Below the pieces are notes generated by a model. It did no database searches and had not been told where the DNA came from. It saw only the letters and a program-made list of their open reading frames with translations. Position numbers and translations under genes: made by a program. 64,000 bases of DNA from Patagioenas fasciata (lineage: Eukaryota; Chordata; Aves; Columbiformes; Columbidae), in the NCBI RefSeq assembly GCF_037038585.1, contig NC_092521.1, forward strand, positions 149,386,605-149,450,604, written 5' to 3'. This document shows, piece after piece, positions 1 to 14,555 of this stretch (position 1 is the first letter of the stretch; every line of letters begins with the position of its first letter).

Positions 1-3000
1 TAAGAGTTTTCGGTTTTCATCAGTGTTCACTCTGAATTGCTCTGACTGTGCAAAATAGCTTTAAGTGGTGAAGTCTCCCTGAAGCATGCAAATCACTGTG
101 TGGTACACTTCAAAAATGTTAGGGACTCTTTAGAATTTAAAACAGGTGTCTGTACAGAGAAGCACAACATAGCAGAAAGCGGTGATCCAATTCCAAATCA
201 GGAGCCCTGCTTCCATATTCCTCCCACACATCCTACCCAAAACAGGGACACATGGAAAAGCAAGCGTTGGCCACCGCCGCAGCCAGGGGACTGCGTTCTT
301 TGCAGGGCTACTTAAATACCTCGTGTTCCTGCCCTCACCTCAGTAAAGTCCCCTTCCCATTCTGTGGAGGGAGCCAACAACAGGTCCTTGTAAAGGGGCC
401 AGGAATACTGCAAATGCCACTTCTGCTCACCAGACATTTGATCAGGTTGCAGCTGTTTGTTTTTCACACACAAGATAATTGAGATCAAATTCATGAGAAA
501 GGACAGCACTTCTGCAACATGAGACAATTGCTTATAGATGGCCCACAGCTGGGAAACAGCTATGGAATAGCTGAAATCAAAGTTAATGCTTTTATTCTTA
601 TCAAGAAAACATTTTTTGAAGTAACATGCTAGTGTCTTCTTTATTAAAACTCCAGACACTGCAATCCAGAGATTGTAAGACTGCAATAATTCCAATTTGA
701 TTTCTATTTAATTTTGTAATGAATTTCTAGTCCTCTAGAATATTTGTGGCTTGCAGATATCAAAAATAGATGGTAAAAATAAGATTTTTTTTTCATATTT
801 TCTGTGTATTTGGTCATCTCATGCTCTGATTCATGACTTTGAAATACTAAGAACTCAGCAGTACAGGGTAATAGCTATACAAACTGCATAAATATAGTAG
901 AAAAAGTTTGTATCTAGTGCAGAGAAATATTTCCTATTCTGAACTTATTTAAAATAAACTTTAGTTTCAAGTTTTCATATTTTCACAGAATGTACCTCTT
1001 TTCTACCATTTATGTTTTCAGATTCTGACAAGGCTGTTCTTGAAGGCAGACACTGCATGGTATGTTTCTTTCTTTGAATAATTTGTAATTCATCATTAAA
1101 ATTAAGGCAACAAAATGGAGTGTTATGCTACCATTACCTAGAGTTTATAATAAAGTATGAGTTCAACCTCGCACATTGTCCTCGTTTAGCTTCAATATCA
1201 AATTCTACAGCTTCAGGACCTCAGAGATAACAAGATTAGTTCATATTAATCCCTTAATCCTTTCTCAATAGTTATGAAATCTAAAGTCATTAACAACTTC
1301 AGTCATTCCTGACCAGCTTTTTAATCGGACATCAGTTTTTATCATCTATGCCTTAATTTGTAGGCACAAACACTGCAAAATGTGATAAAGCTCAGGTGAG
1401 AGGACAGGGACGCTTCAGACAGACACTATGAATATTTCATGAGTGGAGTATGTGCATCTGTGTAAACTCAACTTTTTTTCTGAAACATTTTACTATGGAA
1501 AGAAATCGCTTCATTCAAGAAAAATAGAGAAAGAAATATTCAAAACTTATTATGTTTTATAACAAGGTTTTCCAGATACATCCACTTTTATGGGCTTCCT
1601 TTAGGTGCTGTTTCTGGTATTGTTTCAACACTCTGTTAAGGCTCTGAGCTTTATTTGGTAACTGGCTGGTTTAATACAGATTTTTAAATTGCTAGATAAG
1701 CCAAAAGTAGTTTAACAGCTATTTACCCTTGAATAAAATATTTGCACCATTTGAATGCCTGAGGAGAAAATTTAATCTAGATTTGAAGATTCTACAACTG
1801 GGAGTAAAATTCAAGGTTTTGAGGAGGAAAATAAATACTTTGAGTGTTGATATTTCTTTTCCTTTGGAGGGTGACAGCGGCCTGAAAAATTACTGTGAGT
1901 CCTCCATGACAGAAAGCTATTAAACTAAGCTAAAATTCTTAAATGTTACACAGTCTTACACTGATATTTTAATGCATGATAAACAGAAGGCCCAGCATTG
2001 TCAATCATGGCACGAGATCTAAAGATGCAGAAAATACACAGAAACTATTGTTAGAATAGGCGTTTGTTTTTGAGATCATTTGCAGAGAAACTGCACAGAC
2101 TCCATACTGAACAGGGGATGCCAGATGGATTCGGGTAGTGGCGAGGGATAAGTAACCTGTGTACTCGCCACAACATCCAGCAGTTTTACCTGGGCAAGTT
2201 CATTCAAACAGGAAAAGCAAAGCTGCAAAGCCCTCTGAGGGGGATGATTTCACATAGTTCATTTTGCTACCCCAGCAGGTGTGGTTCAAAGGCAGCTCTT
2301 GTATCTCTGCATGGTATTGGCATGTACACTGCACTTAAATCATTAGGCACTGCATTAGCTGATGAGTTCAGGCTCAAAAATGAAATGGTGAGGTCTGTTT
2401 CCTGCTCTAGAGAGTCATAAACCAGCTGGGGCTAATGAGGGAGGCCAGAGGATTGGAGGTCCATACCTATGGGATGAATACTTTTTTAGGACCTATCTAG
2501 TGTCTGTAAAGAACTTTCAATATCTGTCCCTAGCAGTGTGGATAAACAGCATACTACCAAACACTAAGTTTGGTTTTAATATGCTGTTCAGCTCACTTCT
2601 CTTTCAAAATGGCAGTTTGAATGCCAGAATGCATTAGAATACGGTTTTTGTTCAGGTCACAGTGATCAAGTGAATTTCTATTTAATTATTAAGGAAGAAG
2701 ATTAATTTCATTATAGGATATCACTGTAGAAATGCTTGTAACACAAGGAGCAGATAAGAAGCAACCAGGACTCACAAGAAATGAGTCAAGTGGTATTGGG
2801 TAGATGGGAAGAGGTAAGATATTTCTGGACCTGTTGTGAAAGTTGCAATTAAATCATGTAAGAAACAATTCTGGTTTTTTGGATACCAATTCATCTTGTG
2901 GTGAACAAACTGCCCATGGCCTGAAGAAATGAAAGATAAGTCATTTTCCATTTCTTCAGTGGCTAATTGCTTTCAAGGGAAAAAATGTGATAGTTCAAAC

Positions 3001-6000
3001 TTCAGTTTATATCTAAACCAGTTTTACTACAAAAAGAAAAAAAAAAAAAAAAGAAATTCTCACCAGTGGTCTAAACCAAGAGCATTAGCTGTGCAACCAG
3101 TAGCTGTGGCCTGTCTGCCACTCCTGGAGATTTACTGTCAAGATTACTAAAGCTGTGGTTTCTTCTGCAGCCATGGGAGGTCTACTCCAAGTTTGACTTT
3201 ACAAATCTTTTTCAGTTACTATCAGATATTTTATTGTATTTAGTATATTTTTACTCTAAAGCAATATATATACCAGTCCCTGAAGTCAGTAGAAGCCTTT
3301 AATTTGTCTTCAATCTAGATGAGATTGGATTCATAAAGGAATATTTTATCCATAGATAAAATCAGATTTTCAAGTTGTAAATGTTTTTATACATGTTTTT
3401 GTTCATGATAAACTTGAGCAGTTTGAATCATCTCTCCACTGCAGTAGTGTAAATGCAGGCTTAGCCCCTGGAATTAGTCAATAGGCATGAATGACAAAAT
3501 AATTTGGAAAAGTATTTTGCAGTTTTGAATGACAATAGAATCTTCTCCCAAATCTGTATTCTTTAAATAGATACATCTTCTGACTGGAAACCAGAAAACA
3601 GTCCCAAATTTAGTGTTGCCTGGTCTCCCAGAGACTTGTGTCCTACCTCAGTAGATCCCACTAAAATAACTGAGACCTCTCCGCAGTGCTTCCAGTTCTC
3701 CTTCATACTCTGTAAAGCACCGAATACATTACTTGCAACTTCTTCTTGTGTTTGTAAATAACATGCTAGCCAAGAGGCAGCATGTGCGATGTCTGAGACA
3801 AGTCTGTGCTGACTGGCCAGCCAGTGCACACGCTGATGGGCTAGACGGCAAACTACACTGAAAAAGTAGCTCTCGAGTTCCCACTGCAGTCCAGGCCAAA
3901 GCCAGGATAGTAATCAAGACTCTATTTTTTGCCCAGGCACTGATTTTTATAACTTTTAGACTTCTTGCTTTACTGTCAGATTTAATTGAATTTAGCCAGG
4001 TTTCAGGGGGGAAATGATAGACAGATTGACGGATGGACAGACCAACAGCACACTCACGTGAGTCTTGCTTCCTTGGGAAACCAAGGTAACAGGGACAGAT
4101 TCATAACCTACAGTTATAGACACTGTCAACCTACATATGTGTATCATTACTGTTCACTGCCTCCACTCATGTCTCTGACTGGTGCTCATATAATGAGGAA
4201 GGCAATTGATATTTTTATCCTTTATCTTTTAATTAGCAGAGCATATTTCTAGTGATCCACCCAGTACCAGCAATTAATGCCGAGTTACTTGTTTCCTCAA
4301 GGCCTGTCTTACAGTACTCACATTTCTTTGTGCCTCACAAAGGTTTAATCTCCATCCCAGGATAAGAACATTACTGTTTTGATAGCACAAATGGGTAAAA
4401 TGAGCTAAATGTCAGTAGATACATCCTGTTTTGGAGCTGGGGCTGGGATTTCAAGTGAGTACTTCCCGGACTACAAACCAGTGTTTTGTTCTACAGCACA
4501 TTGCCCATCTGCCAAAGCCACCACACAGTGACCGCGGCCCCAGGGCAGCCACTGCCGCTCGCTCCTGACACAGGCCGGGACACACACACCCCATCAGGGG
4601 GGCGGATGGGTCCCAGGAGCTTGGCCTTGCTCTCCATCCCTCCTGCCAGAGAGGCCATCTGGTCTTCTCGGTGCCGCTTTGCTTCGTGCTTGCACAGAAT
4701 CAGTGTTAGATGTGATTTTTCATTTTTACCTGTTGTTTTTGACATGCTGCCGTTATTTTGTTGACTAGAAAATCATCCTTTCCTTCCCGTCAGACTTAAT
4801 CTATCAATCAAACATGAATGGAATTTTGTATGGCAAAAACAATGCGCTTCTCTAGACACAGGACTTTCTCCCTCCATAAATTTCTAAGGGCTTCTACAAA
4901 ACAAAACCACTCAGAAGTTTTATTTTAAATTGAGAAATTAGGCAACCTAAATAGCGAGAGTGCTGTTCTTAGACCCATAATAATATTCATGGGAGATTTA
5001 GTTTGATTTCTTGGAAAGACTTCATCTGCAGCCACCATCTGGCTCACTGAGACAGAGCTGAAGACCTTCCCCAGTAGATTCCATTAATCATATTGAGTGG
5101 CTTGGGATGCTTTTGAGGACTTCCTTCTCCTCTTTGCAGTGCTCCTGAAGGTTGGCTGCATCACATGAAATTCACAATTTGATGTCACACTTCTGATGCT
5201 GGACTGGGGCACAGTAGCCTAGATGTTAAATGTTACCCCATATTGAAGTCAAGGAGATTTACTGTTTTATAAATCTGATTTCTTCTTTCTCTCCACTGAA
5301 TACTTACATTTTGCAAAGACTGAGGGGGGAAGGGAAGAAAATACAGACTTTAAAATTTTAGCTCACATTCTGCAATTATAATTTTTTCCTTTAAAGTGAA
5401 TTTTATTTAAAAAATCAACAAGTTTTTATGTTGATGTTGTATTATTCTTTTATTGGGCTATTCTAATACAATTAATAAATCTTCTTTTACATTATCAAGG
5501 CTGCTGGGGAAAACGCGGAGGTTAGCACTTACACTTGTGCAGGTCAGTCCTTCTGCGACACGCCCCGTTTCCTCTGGCTCCACCTCAGCAGTATGTTCAA
5601 GTTTGCTTGTGAACTCCAGGGCCAGAGTCCAGCTGGACTCACATCACATTTACCCCAATTTAATTTCTGTGGCTTCAGAGAGTCTGTTCTTTATTTTCTC
5701 TCCTATACAAGAGCAGAATCATACTTCTGGTCTCCTAGGAGTGCTGTTTCTTGTCCTTCCTCTGGCCAGCTGCTATTAGGAACTCCTGCAACTGTTTGTT
5801 GCTTTATTTTTATGCATACATATTGGTAGTTCAAGCAATGTTCCAGTATCTTGCAGAAAAGAAAAAAAAAAGTGCATCAAACTAACATGAGAGGCCTCAA
5901 GGTCTCTGCAAGAAATGTAAGAGAACTAATACTCAGTGTGGAAATAAAAAAAAAAAAAGTCAAATCTAGTTTTCCTTCTTATTCTTCCCCAAAAGTGGGA

Positions 6001-9000
6001 AAATATATATCCAATGACTTGTTATCCAAATTCCAGAAGCTGTTCCGTGAGGATGCCTATCTGGTGGGGATACCTGTCTGTGGGTTATACATAGTAACTC
6101 CTTTTTTTCCTAACTCTCAGTCTGCTATGAATTTCTTGTGATTACTACCAAAGAATCAGTATTTTTTGAAATTACCATGCCCCTGAAATGCCCTTGTCAG
6201 TATGGAAATCTCCTTTTATTCACTTACTGCAGATATTTGTTTATCCCTTCCACAGACACACACTGGTAAGATGTGTGTGTGTACACAGGTTTGTGTCTGA
6301 TGTCAGCATTCTGCTATTTTGAAAATAGTAGTAAGTTCCCTAGAAGAAAAGCACATCCTTACTTCAGCCTGGGATAAAAGGCAACCTACAAGGCACCACT
6401 CAAGTGAATTGCTTTTTCATGTAATTCTGCATTTTAAATAAAGAAGTAGTCTAAAAGCCTTGCTGTAATGGAAGGTTTCCCTGGCTTATATAATAGCTTA
6501 TGCAGACAGACAGTCCTTCTGAGGCTGCCACTGCAATTCAGACAGAATGAGTCCAGTCAAAAATACTATCCAGAATAATAAACTGACAGCCCCTGGATCT
6601 TGAATCCAAAGGAGCCCCCAGGCCCCCCCCCTTCCTTTTTTTTTCCCAAGGATGCCCAAAACTGTAGAGCAAAATCAGAGCACCAAAGGGAAAGAAATAG
6701 GACTGACTGTCTTATTAGCATGGCATGCATGTGGCTGGCATTTGCAGAAACCTGCTATGAGCAACTCTAAACTCTACAAATAAGTGTCACTATGGAAACT
6801 AATCAAATGAGCAGAAGTATGAGAAAGACCGCCCCAGGAAAATGTCTGCGAGGGATAAACATTACTCTAAACAAATTCTCTAGCTTAAAGGGCCTCGTTG
6901 AAAAGGTTGAAGAAGCTGGCCAGGTATCTCAGGGCTCGGGAACAAGTTCATGAGTTTTTCTGACCGGGTCGGCAGCACCCAGGAGCATTGTGCATCTGCA
7001 AAGGGAGAACAGAGGCTGCTTCATTCCTCTGTGCCCTGCAGCTCTTGGCTCAGAGGAAAACCTTGCTTATGTCCTCCAGGAGGATGGCTTCTTGGCAGAG
7101 TGGGTCCTTCCTGACAGCTCATGAGGATCAGGATAAATAGCTGGGGAAAGTGGCAACTCAAATAAGAATCAGAATTAAGTGTTTTGAACATGCTAAGCTT
7201 TTTAGACTGGAAGCCAAAAATATGTTTTATTTCAAATAAGTACAAAAGTTGCCATACTTTTCTTTTGCAGAATATCTCAGCCACCTCTCTAAAGAAAATA
7301 CCATCTTCATTGTATCTTTTCTGCAATTATCATAGGGAAATGTGTGTGCACACCTCACATTTGGTGATTTGTAAAATAATGTATAGAAAAAGAAATTACA
7401 GCTATTCAAAAGCAAGTAGAGAAAGTCAAAGCTTCTGTTTAGCCAGGGCATATGTATTTATATTCCAATATATCCCATGCCACATTGTACTTTGTTATGA
7501 CATTGTGTAGCCTTTTGAGGAAAATAAACTAAACCTGGAGTTTATGTGGGAGTAAGTAAATGCTCTTATCCCAACTCAGGGGTAAAACAGAAAGGTAAAC
7601 ATGTAGTGTCCTGACTTTGATCAACCAGCACCTTCAGGCAGCTATGACCTGCTACTCCTCAGATCACAGCAGTGGTGTTTAAGCAGAACATCCAGCAAAT
7701 TTTGGTAGAGAACAGAAGGATAGCCAGTGGCTGAGTCCAATCAAATTCAACATTAGTTAAGGCTAAAAAATGAGATAAAATATAATTATGTTGAACATTA
7801 CGAATAGATATGTCTGAATTTTGTCCTTTCAAAAATAATCAGTAATACAAATGTGTTCTAAAGTCATCCACATTTACTACTTATTTCAGTTGGGTTTGGC
7901 TGCAAGTCACCAGCAGAAGACCTGTAATTGATTGTGAATATTTGTTTCTTGGAATCACTGTGACAGGTTTCAACATGCAGGAATAATCACTGGTGACATT
8001 TTCTTGTCAGTGATGGACCAGCTTGGGGAAATTCACAGACTTCAGGTTTGAAAGGTTTATAAATTCTTTGGTTTCCAGTAAAATTATGTGGAGGGAATTA
8101 TATGTGAATTTTAAAAATATATTTAATCAGAGCAGTGATTAAGTTGATAGACAGACAAATTGACAGACTTTTTTGTGAATAAAAAAAGGCTAACTCAGTG
8201 GGTACTGGTGGGTGGCAACTCCAGATCATTCTTTATAACTGAGGCTCTCCTAGTCTTTTGGTAAATAGCGTGTATGCCACAGAGAGCCTGTGCAATTTTT
8301 TTATGCCGCTTCCTTTACTGCCAAAAGCAAATCTTCTCTTACTGACTGCTTGTAGCAAATATGAGTAGCACAGGCCTCCAGCTATTGGGGACAGAAACTG
8401 CAACAGCATTAAAGTTAAAAGATCTGGTGTTTGTTCACACATATATTTAGCTACATCTATTCTCTTTTAAGTGAAACAAATAGTTCTGTTTCACTTTGTT
8501 CCAGCCAATGCCTGATAGAAGTAACGGTCAGGAAGAAAGCTTTCCTTTCAAACACTCTAGTCCTGCCCCTAGTCAATATAAGCTCTCAAAAGCTGTAGCA
8601 GAGGGAGCTGTGGCTGGCTGTGGGTTGAAGAGCTGTGGGTGATTGTACAAGTCCTGGGCACTGAAGGATGGAGAGTGATGGGGCTTCTCCAGCCACAGTT
8701 TACCTGTAACACAATCTCATCTCCGTTGCCTTGGATTAACATTGTGAGAACACAAGCTGGCTCACAGGGAGTGTGAAGGAGAAGGGCCCTTTCAACAAGA
8801 CTGTCCTTGCAGTGAAATGTCTTCCTTTGACTCACAACAGTGAGTTGTGCTGTCAGTGCCATACAAAGTAGCCACATTGCACTGGAGAACTCAACAAATT
8901 TATAGTGCCAAGACACGTAATAAAAAAAATAGAGTTTTAATTAACTAGAAAATTTGACCGTGTTCAGTTCTGAGGGATTTTAGCAGTTCCATTCTCTTTT

Positions 9001-12000
9001 TTATTAACACAGACAACAGAAATATCAGTTCATTGCAGTGACCACCCTTCCCCCAGTCCTGACTTCTTGGTGTTGAGTATAACTGCAGAGAAGAGTTTCC
9101 TACACTTTATGAAAGTACTGGATGCATGTGCATATCCAGTAGTGTGCATATTATTTTTAAAGTGAAAAATTATATCGGTGGTAAATGTAGGCGGAAAGTA
9201 GAATGAAGTATCAACTGCTTGATGGAGACAGCACTTAAGAAGCCATCTTGTGTAACAGAGCTTCTTTGTGATTTTTTAAGGCTCTTCCTCCCTTCAATTT
9301 CCATACAGCAGTGCAATTAATTTAGGTAGTTCAGTGAAGGAGAAGGAAAGAGGAAAAAAGAGTCGGGGAAGCATAAAACCAAAAATGCTTTTGTAGATTT
9401 TCACACAAATAAGGCATGTCACAGACTAAAAGGTGCATCTGAGAACCTGAACTCTTCTTAGGGAAAGGGAAAGGAAAAAAAAAAAAAAACACAAACTTTC
9501 CTTCTTTGAGGTTCAGACATACAGGCTCCCTCCAAGCAGAGAGATCAGCTTCTGCTGCCGAGTGGCACCATCTGGTGGAAGCAGCAAGGAGGACCTGCCT
9601 GTGAAAAGCCAGCTCTGCTTCCCTGCTTTCCCAAGTCCGTAGGCATCCTCCAAGGGATTGCCTTTTTGCAGAAGTCTCACAGTATCACCATAAGCAGGAC
9701 CTTCTGCTGCTCAGCTTACTTCCATATTATAACAGGAGTAAGGCAAAATAAGGTTGAAGCATTCCTGTGGCGCCTTTCTGCATCATTCTTAATTTTGTAC
9801 AGATGTTATCATGCATGTTTTATATCAGTTTGCAAGACTGGGAGTTACAGAGTTTAAAGTTTGTTAAAAATACAGAGTTACATTGTTAACGTTTTTAATT
9901 AGAGGGTGATGTTTCTATAGGTGTATCTTGTTGGCATCTCTCTGCAGAGCTGCAGAATTACAGGATACTAAACTGAATGTAGATTATTAGTAGTTATGTT
10001 ATAGTAAATGTTATCAAAATAGGCTCACAAGGAGAGGGGCAAAAGTCTAAACTAGAATAATTCTACTATTTGAAACTCCTTTTTTGTTTTATGCATCTTT
10101 TTTTTTTTCTTTTTTATGTTCACAAGCTTTTCTCCTTAATCATTATCTCAGAAAACTTTATACATAAAAAGCTGAGATCCTCACAAGTCACTTGATTCCA
10201 GGAATTTTGTGTTTCTGAAAAATACCATTTATCCTTACACTTCATAATAATGTTTCTAATCACACAGAAAACTATTAAAGTCAAGAGAAAAAGGCTAGGC
10301 AGTTCTGGAGAAGATCTGGCTATATGCATTCAATCCAAAGGAGGGAAATACAAATTCTTACTGTCTGAAAGAGCAATACTACTAGAACCTTTTTTTTTCC
10401 CTACCTACAAAATCTGTGCTAGAGATAACAAAGATTTCCAGACAATTCATTTATACCTGTACTTGTATTCTGTTTAGGCTTTGAGCCAACTGTTTGAAGA
10501 TTTTAGATCAACGACCTTATGAGCTAAGATATCAATGCTGTCGCCATTTCACTCATGCAGTCACATGCCTTTCACTTAGCTGTTTCCTCATATTGATGTG
10601 GAAATCCATCCCAGGCCTAAATGAAAAGTATATGCTTCCTTGATGGTTCTATACTTTGAACATATTTCATTAAAGTTATTTTAAAAATGGCTTATGCAGG
10701 ATACCTTGCACTCTACTGGCTAGAGGCACTTTTAGAGGACACTTTTAGGACTCAGTTTTAGGAAAGTTTTCACACAGTCCTTTAGTTTACATGTTAAGCC
10801 TGTCCTGTGCACATTTCTGCCTCATGCAAGATAACAGCTCTGAGCCAACACTGAAACACAGTGATTCATTTGCCATATGGCTCTCAATCAACCCCAAAGT
10901 TAATGTAAGGACAGCAATTACGTACCACAGTATAGTGTGGTTCAGTACTGAAACTGAACTCCAGATTAGTCTGATGAAAGTCTCCTAAGAATGAAATAAA
11001 GAAGCAAGTTTTTCCACATGGAACTGTAGAATTAAACCAGTAGAATTAAACCAGTGTTTCACTGTCCTCTCGCAGAACTGAAGAGAGGTGGGAGTCACCA
11101 CCCACCTTCCCAAATTTTCAGAGCTGTACACTGAGACAGCTGTACACATTTTCCAGTCCTTGCAAGACTCAGTCTTGCATGCTCTTCTCTAAAATCAAAT
11201 ATGTGGCTTGCCTGCTCCATACAGCTTTGCTTCTCCCTTTGGTCACTCTGTCCCATGGTGGTTGCCCTCTCTGTGGAGATGGTTGGCCCTCCAGGGCCCA
11301 GGCTGCCCCAGAGTTTGTTTCTTACCCATCTTTTCCAAACAGTAGGCTCAACCACCTTCTGGCCAGTCACAAGACTCAGCTGATCACTCTCAAGCTTCCT
11401 TTCTGGAGCAGAAGAGAAAACATTTAGCACTGGGACTGGTGCCCAACTGTACTTTGCAGGATCCTGTCCATCCAAGGGTCCCAGTCACTTTAAACAATGA
11501 GCTGGCTTTGGTCGTGACCCTGATTTCCACTTACAAATATTTGACTCTGTCTATTATGCTGTGTCATGTGTTTGTTATTACCTTTTATTGTATGCCCATC
11601 ACACATTTCTCAACTGGTGAATTACTTTATCCAGACACTGAATGTATAATCACATTCCAGCATTGCACATTCAGTTCATACCTGAGCCATGTTACTATGG
11701 GAGCTATATTTGGATGTTTCCCAAGCTATATGCAGTCATTATATATCCTGTCCATGTCTGATATCTTAGACCATGAGTAGCTCATGCACAGCTGTCTACT
11801 TCTGTCATCTCTTCAGGAGTGTCACACAAGGAAAGAAACACTTAAAATACAAATGTCTGCAGTTATGACAGACATTGAAGTATTTAGACACAGAATTTCT
11901 GGACATACTTTCCTTTTTTTTTCATTGCTTTCACCTGAACTGTAGTCACTTTTGTAACGTGTTACCTTCCAAGAAGGAGGAGGTCAGAAGGAGGTACAGG

Positions 12001-12092
12001 GAAACAGGGAAGGGGCATGACATGACTGCCTTCTCCACCTTTCAAGTGCTCCTGGAGAAAGCTCTAGGTAACTAGCCACAGATTCCTTGAGG
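1..12092. other. AT-rich non-coding stretch, no gene recognised
   Basis: No open frame here has a recognisable domain, and the longest are about 130 codons or fewer. Visible features are homopolymer runs (A-rich near 3033-3052 and 9476-9489, a C/T tract near 6620-6646) and short AT-rich stretches. A 14-bp unit is tandemly doubled at 11027-11054. No tRNA, rRNA or CpG-rich promoter was seen. Conserved non-coding elements may lie here but cannot be told from background without alignment. Confidence 0.6.
11027..11054. repeat. 14-bp perfect tandem duplication
   Basis: The unit tagaattaaaccag occurs twice head to tail (11027-11040 and 11041-11054). This is the kind of short duplication produced by replication slippage, and no function is inferred. 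Confidence 0.85.
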
Positions 12093-12220
12093 TCATGGAA
12101 TTGTGGGGTAATTCAGGCTGGAAGAGACCTTGGGAGGTCTCTAGTCCAACCCTCTTCTTGAAGCGGGGACAACCCCAACAGACCAGATAGCTCAGGGATT
12201 TGTCCAGTGGAGTCTGGAGA
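12093..12220 (-). repeat. CR1 LINE fragment, 3' end, antisense
   Basis: The + strand reads as the reverse complement of an avian CR1 3' end. It has an 'attcaggctggaagagacct'-like block, then 'ggtctctagtccaaccctc', then a 'gcggggacaa' block and 'gctcagggatttgtccag'. This order is diagnostic of CR1, with the element's 3' terminus on the left. It is a 5'-truncated, diverged copy with no coding capacity, as expected for CR1 in birds. The right-hand edge is approximate. Confidence 0.85.
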
Positions 12221-13174
12221 AGCTGCTCTGATGCTTGGTTATCCTCACAAGGAAATTATTTTCTTTATATCTCATTTACACAAGGTAGGTCTGCACAGGC
12301 AGACAAAAAGCTACACACAATACCTTCCTCAAACAGAAGCCACTGAGCCAGAAGCCATTTAGAGAGGACAGGGATATATTAATAACAATAACCTCCTCTG
12401 TCCTGCTGCAACTCTTGCATCCTTGCACACTGAGACAGTAACACAAACGTGGCACTGGATCAGGCTTGTGTCCACCTACCAATGGAGACCTGTCCAGAGT
12501 TGCACCGCAGAGCTGCTGGCTTGGGCGCCTGGTAACCCACCCCATCACTGCAGATGCCGGTGAGTGCGGCAGGGCTTTCTTCCTCCTGGGACAGCAAGGC
12601 TGATAGAGGATGAAGGAAATCAAAGCAATCTAAATCAACAGACAGGAACTCTTGATTAAAATTTTGTATTTTAATTTATTTTGAATTTGTGTCACTTAGT
12701 CATTTTCCTAAAGAATACTGACTTCCACTGTTTTGTGAAACATTGATTTGCAACAGATTATAGCTTTCATACTACAACTGGTATTTCTCTAATTCAGAAG
12801 GAGGAGCTATACCTTAATACACATCTACTTAATAAATTGTCCTTTCATTCATTGAAATAGAGCAAGGGTACTCCTCAGTAATGCTGCTTTAGATCTCACA
12901 AGTGCTTTTTTATCTAAAACAGGAATAACCAAGGGTACAGGAAACTCTTATATAAGAACAGGGCAAAATTTTAAAAAAAATTTTTCTTTGGAAATATCCT
13001 ACAAAGACAATGAAAAAGAGAGAACATAAAAAGATGTAGGTTCTGAAGAACAGCACAGAGATGGGATTTCTAGTCTGTCTATCAAAAATAACAACGAAGA
13101 AACATTTGCTGGGATGATGGGATACTGCAGAGCAGTAAAATACATTCCTATCAAACAATGTGTATAAATAAACC
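12221..13174. other. non-coding, nothing recognised
   Basis: This is AT-rich sequence between two CR1 fragments. The longest open frames, on the minus strand (about 115 and 93 codons), show no domain or family resemblance. Confidence 0.5.
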
Positions 13175-13365
13175 ACATAATTTGCTGCCACGGGAAGTTA
13201 ATGAAGGAAAAGCATTATGAAATTCTGAAAGGACTGGATACTTATAGGGATTTGAAAAACCTCCTGAATTATTAGGAATAGAAGACACAGGACCCAAAAT
13301 TACCATGTGGGTTCATCAATCCAGGCCTGTACTATTACAGACATCTGCAGGGCCTGCTCCTAAAC
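13175..13365 (+). repeat. old CR1-like LINE 3' segment, sense
   Basis: The text 'tttgctgccacgggaagtta' is followed by a 'ctgaaaggactggatac' block and, further on, 'atcaatccaggcctgt', with the spacing seen in the 3' untranslated part of ancient amniote CR1 elements. It is strongly diverged. The family call rests on remembered consensus patterns, so subfamily and exact ends are unknown. Confidence 0.5.
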
Positions 13366-13369
13366 TTAT

Positions 13370-13595
13370 CAAGTTCCATTTTAACAGCAGCTGTCCCCAT
13401 TGCTTCTGGAAGGCTGTTTCAAAAACTGATTCCTCTAACCATTAAACACATTTGCATCATTTCTAACATAAACACACGCTCACTAGTTCTTCTACCAGCA
13501 TTCTTCTTCAACTTAAGTATCTCTCCTTCTTTGCTGGCATTTGTTTCCCAGCCATTTCTATAGACACAATCAAGCCTCTCCCAGGGCATCCATCC
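13370..13595 (-). repeat. old CR1 LINE segment, antisense
   Basis: The + strand carries the antisense CR1 pattern: 'ggaaggctgtttcaaaaact' with 'gattcctctaaccatta', then T/C-rich blocks, 'cttaagtatctctccttc' and 'tctatagacacaatcaagcc'. The motif order matches the reverse complement of ancient CR1 ORF2/3' sequence. It lies directly beside a CR1-like segment in the opposite orientation. Confidence 0.65.
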
Positions 13596-14032
13596 ACACT
13601 GCACATGGTAGTGCTGAGCAGATACATCACCCTCTCAGAGTCAATCTAACGGCAGATGTGCAGCCATGTGGCCATGTTAGCAAGCCTGTCTCTCTTACCA
13701 AGGTACCGCATGTGCTGATGTGATCATCCTTCTTCTCAGACTGGAGCTCACCTGGTCTTTGCCAGCCTGGACACCTCTGCTTGCAGTCTCAGGTTGGTAT
13801 AGACGTGCTCTTCCATGAGTCTTAAAGGTAAACACAGGCACTGACAGTGCAATTTGGATGGAAGTCAGGCACTTCCTAAACATCTGTCCAAAAATTCTGC
13901 TGATCTGAGGTAAGCAATGAGGTACCTGAAACACCACAGGTGTACAAAGAAGGTTTTTTCAGGAGCCATGGGATCCCATAGCTTCTCTAGTTTGTGTGTC
14001 CAGAGCACTCCTGGCTTAACTCACCTGGCTGC

Positions 14033-14062
14033 CTCTGCAGATCTCTGCAGATCTCTGCAGAC
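14033..14062. repeat. 10-bp tandem repeat, three copies
   Basis: The unit ctctgcagat is repeated three times (the last copy ends in 'ac'), giving regularly spaced PstI-like CTGCAG sites. It is a minisatellite-like slippage product with no inferred function. Confidence 0.8.
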
Positions 14063-14324
14063 CTCTCTGCCTCCCACAATCTCACTTGGATTCAGACACA
14101 GGAGACAGGAGTCATTTCACCTCCCTTACTACTCATGATGCAGGCAGTCCTAACAACTAGCTCAAATGTACATATCCACCCAAGACACACATATAGGGGA
14201 TTTCTTCGCTTTCTCCCCATGCTTTGGAGGTAACACATCACAGCTCTGAGTTCTGGTCAAAAACACTGCTGCCCATGTATTTATTGTCATGTCAGAGTAA
14301 CAACACTGGTCCAATAAATGAAAA

Positions 14325-14400
14325 CCAGCCCTTTACTGTCATTGGGATTCAAACCCACACCTTTTCCATAGCAGAAGACCTGCCTGACCAGGAGAGCATA
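14325..14400 (-). repeat. possible tRNA-derived SINE relic
   Basis: On the minus strand there is a block resembling the internal RNA polymerase III promoter of a tRNA. The B-box-like core GGTTTGAATCC (minus strand of about 14345-14355) has an A-box-like region upstream. It does not fold as an intact tRNA and is not called as a gene. It could be a MIR-like SINE or chance. Confidence 0.3.
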
Positions 14401-14555
14401 CACCCAGGAATATGCAGGGAGGAAAAATTATGCATACCGTCACTCCATCATCAGTTAATACTGGGACATTGTGCAGCTGGGAATGGATCATGGGTATGGA
14501 CACACAGAGGGAAACTGCCCAAGACTATTCAGTTGCTCTGTGCTCAGAAATCCAC

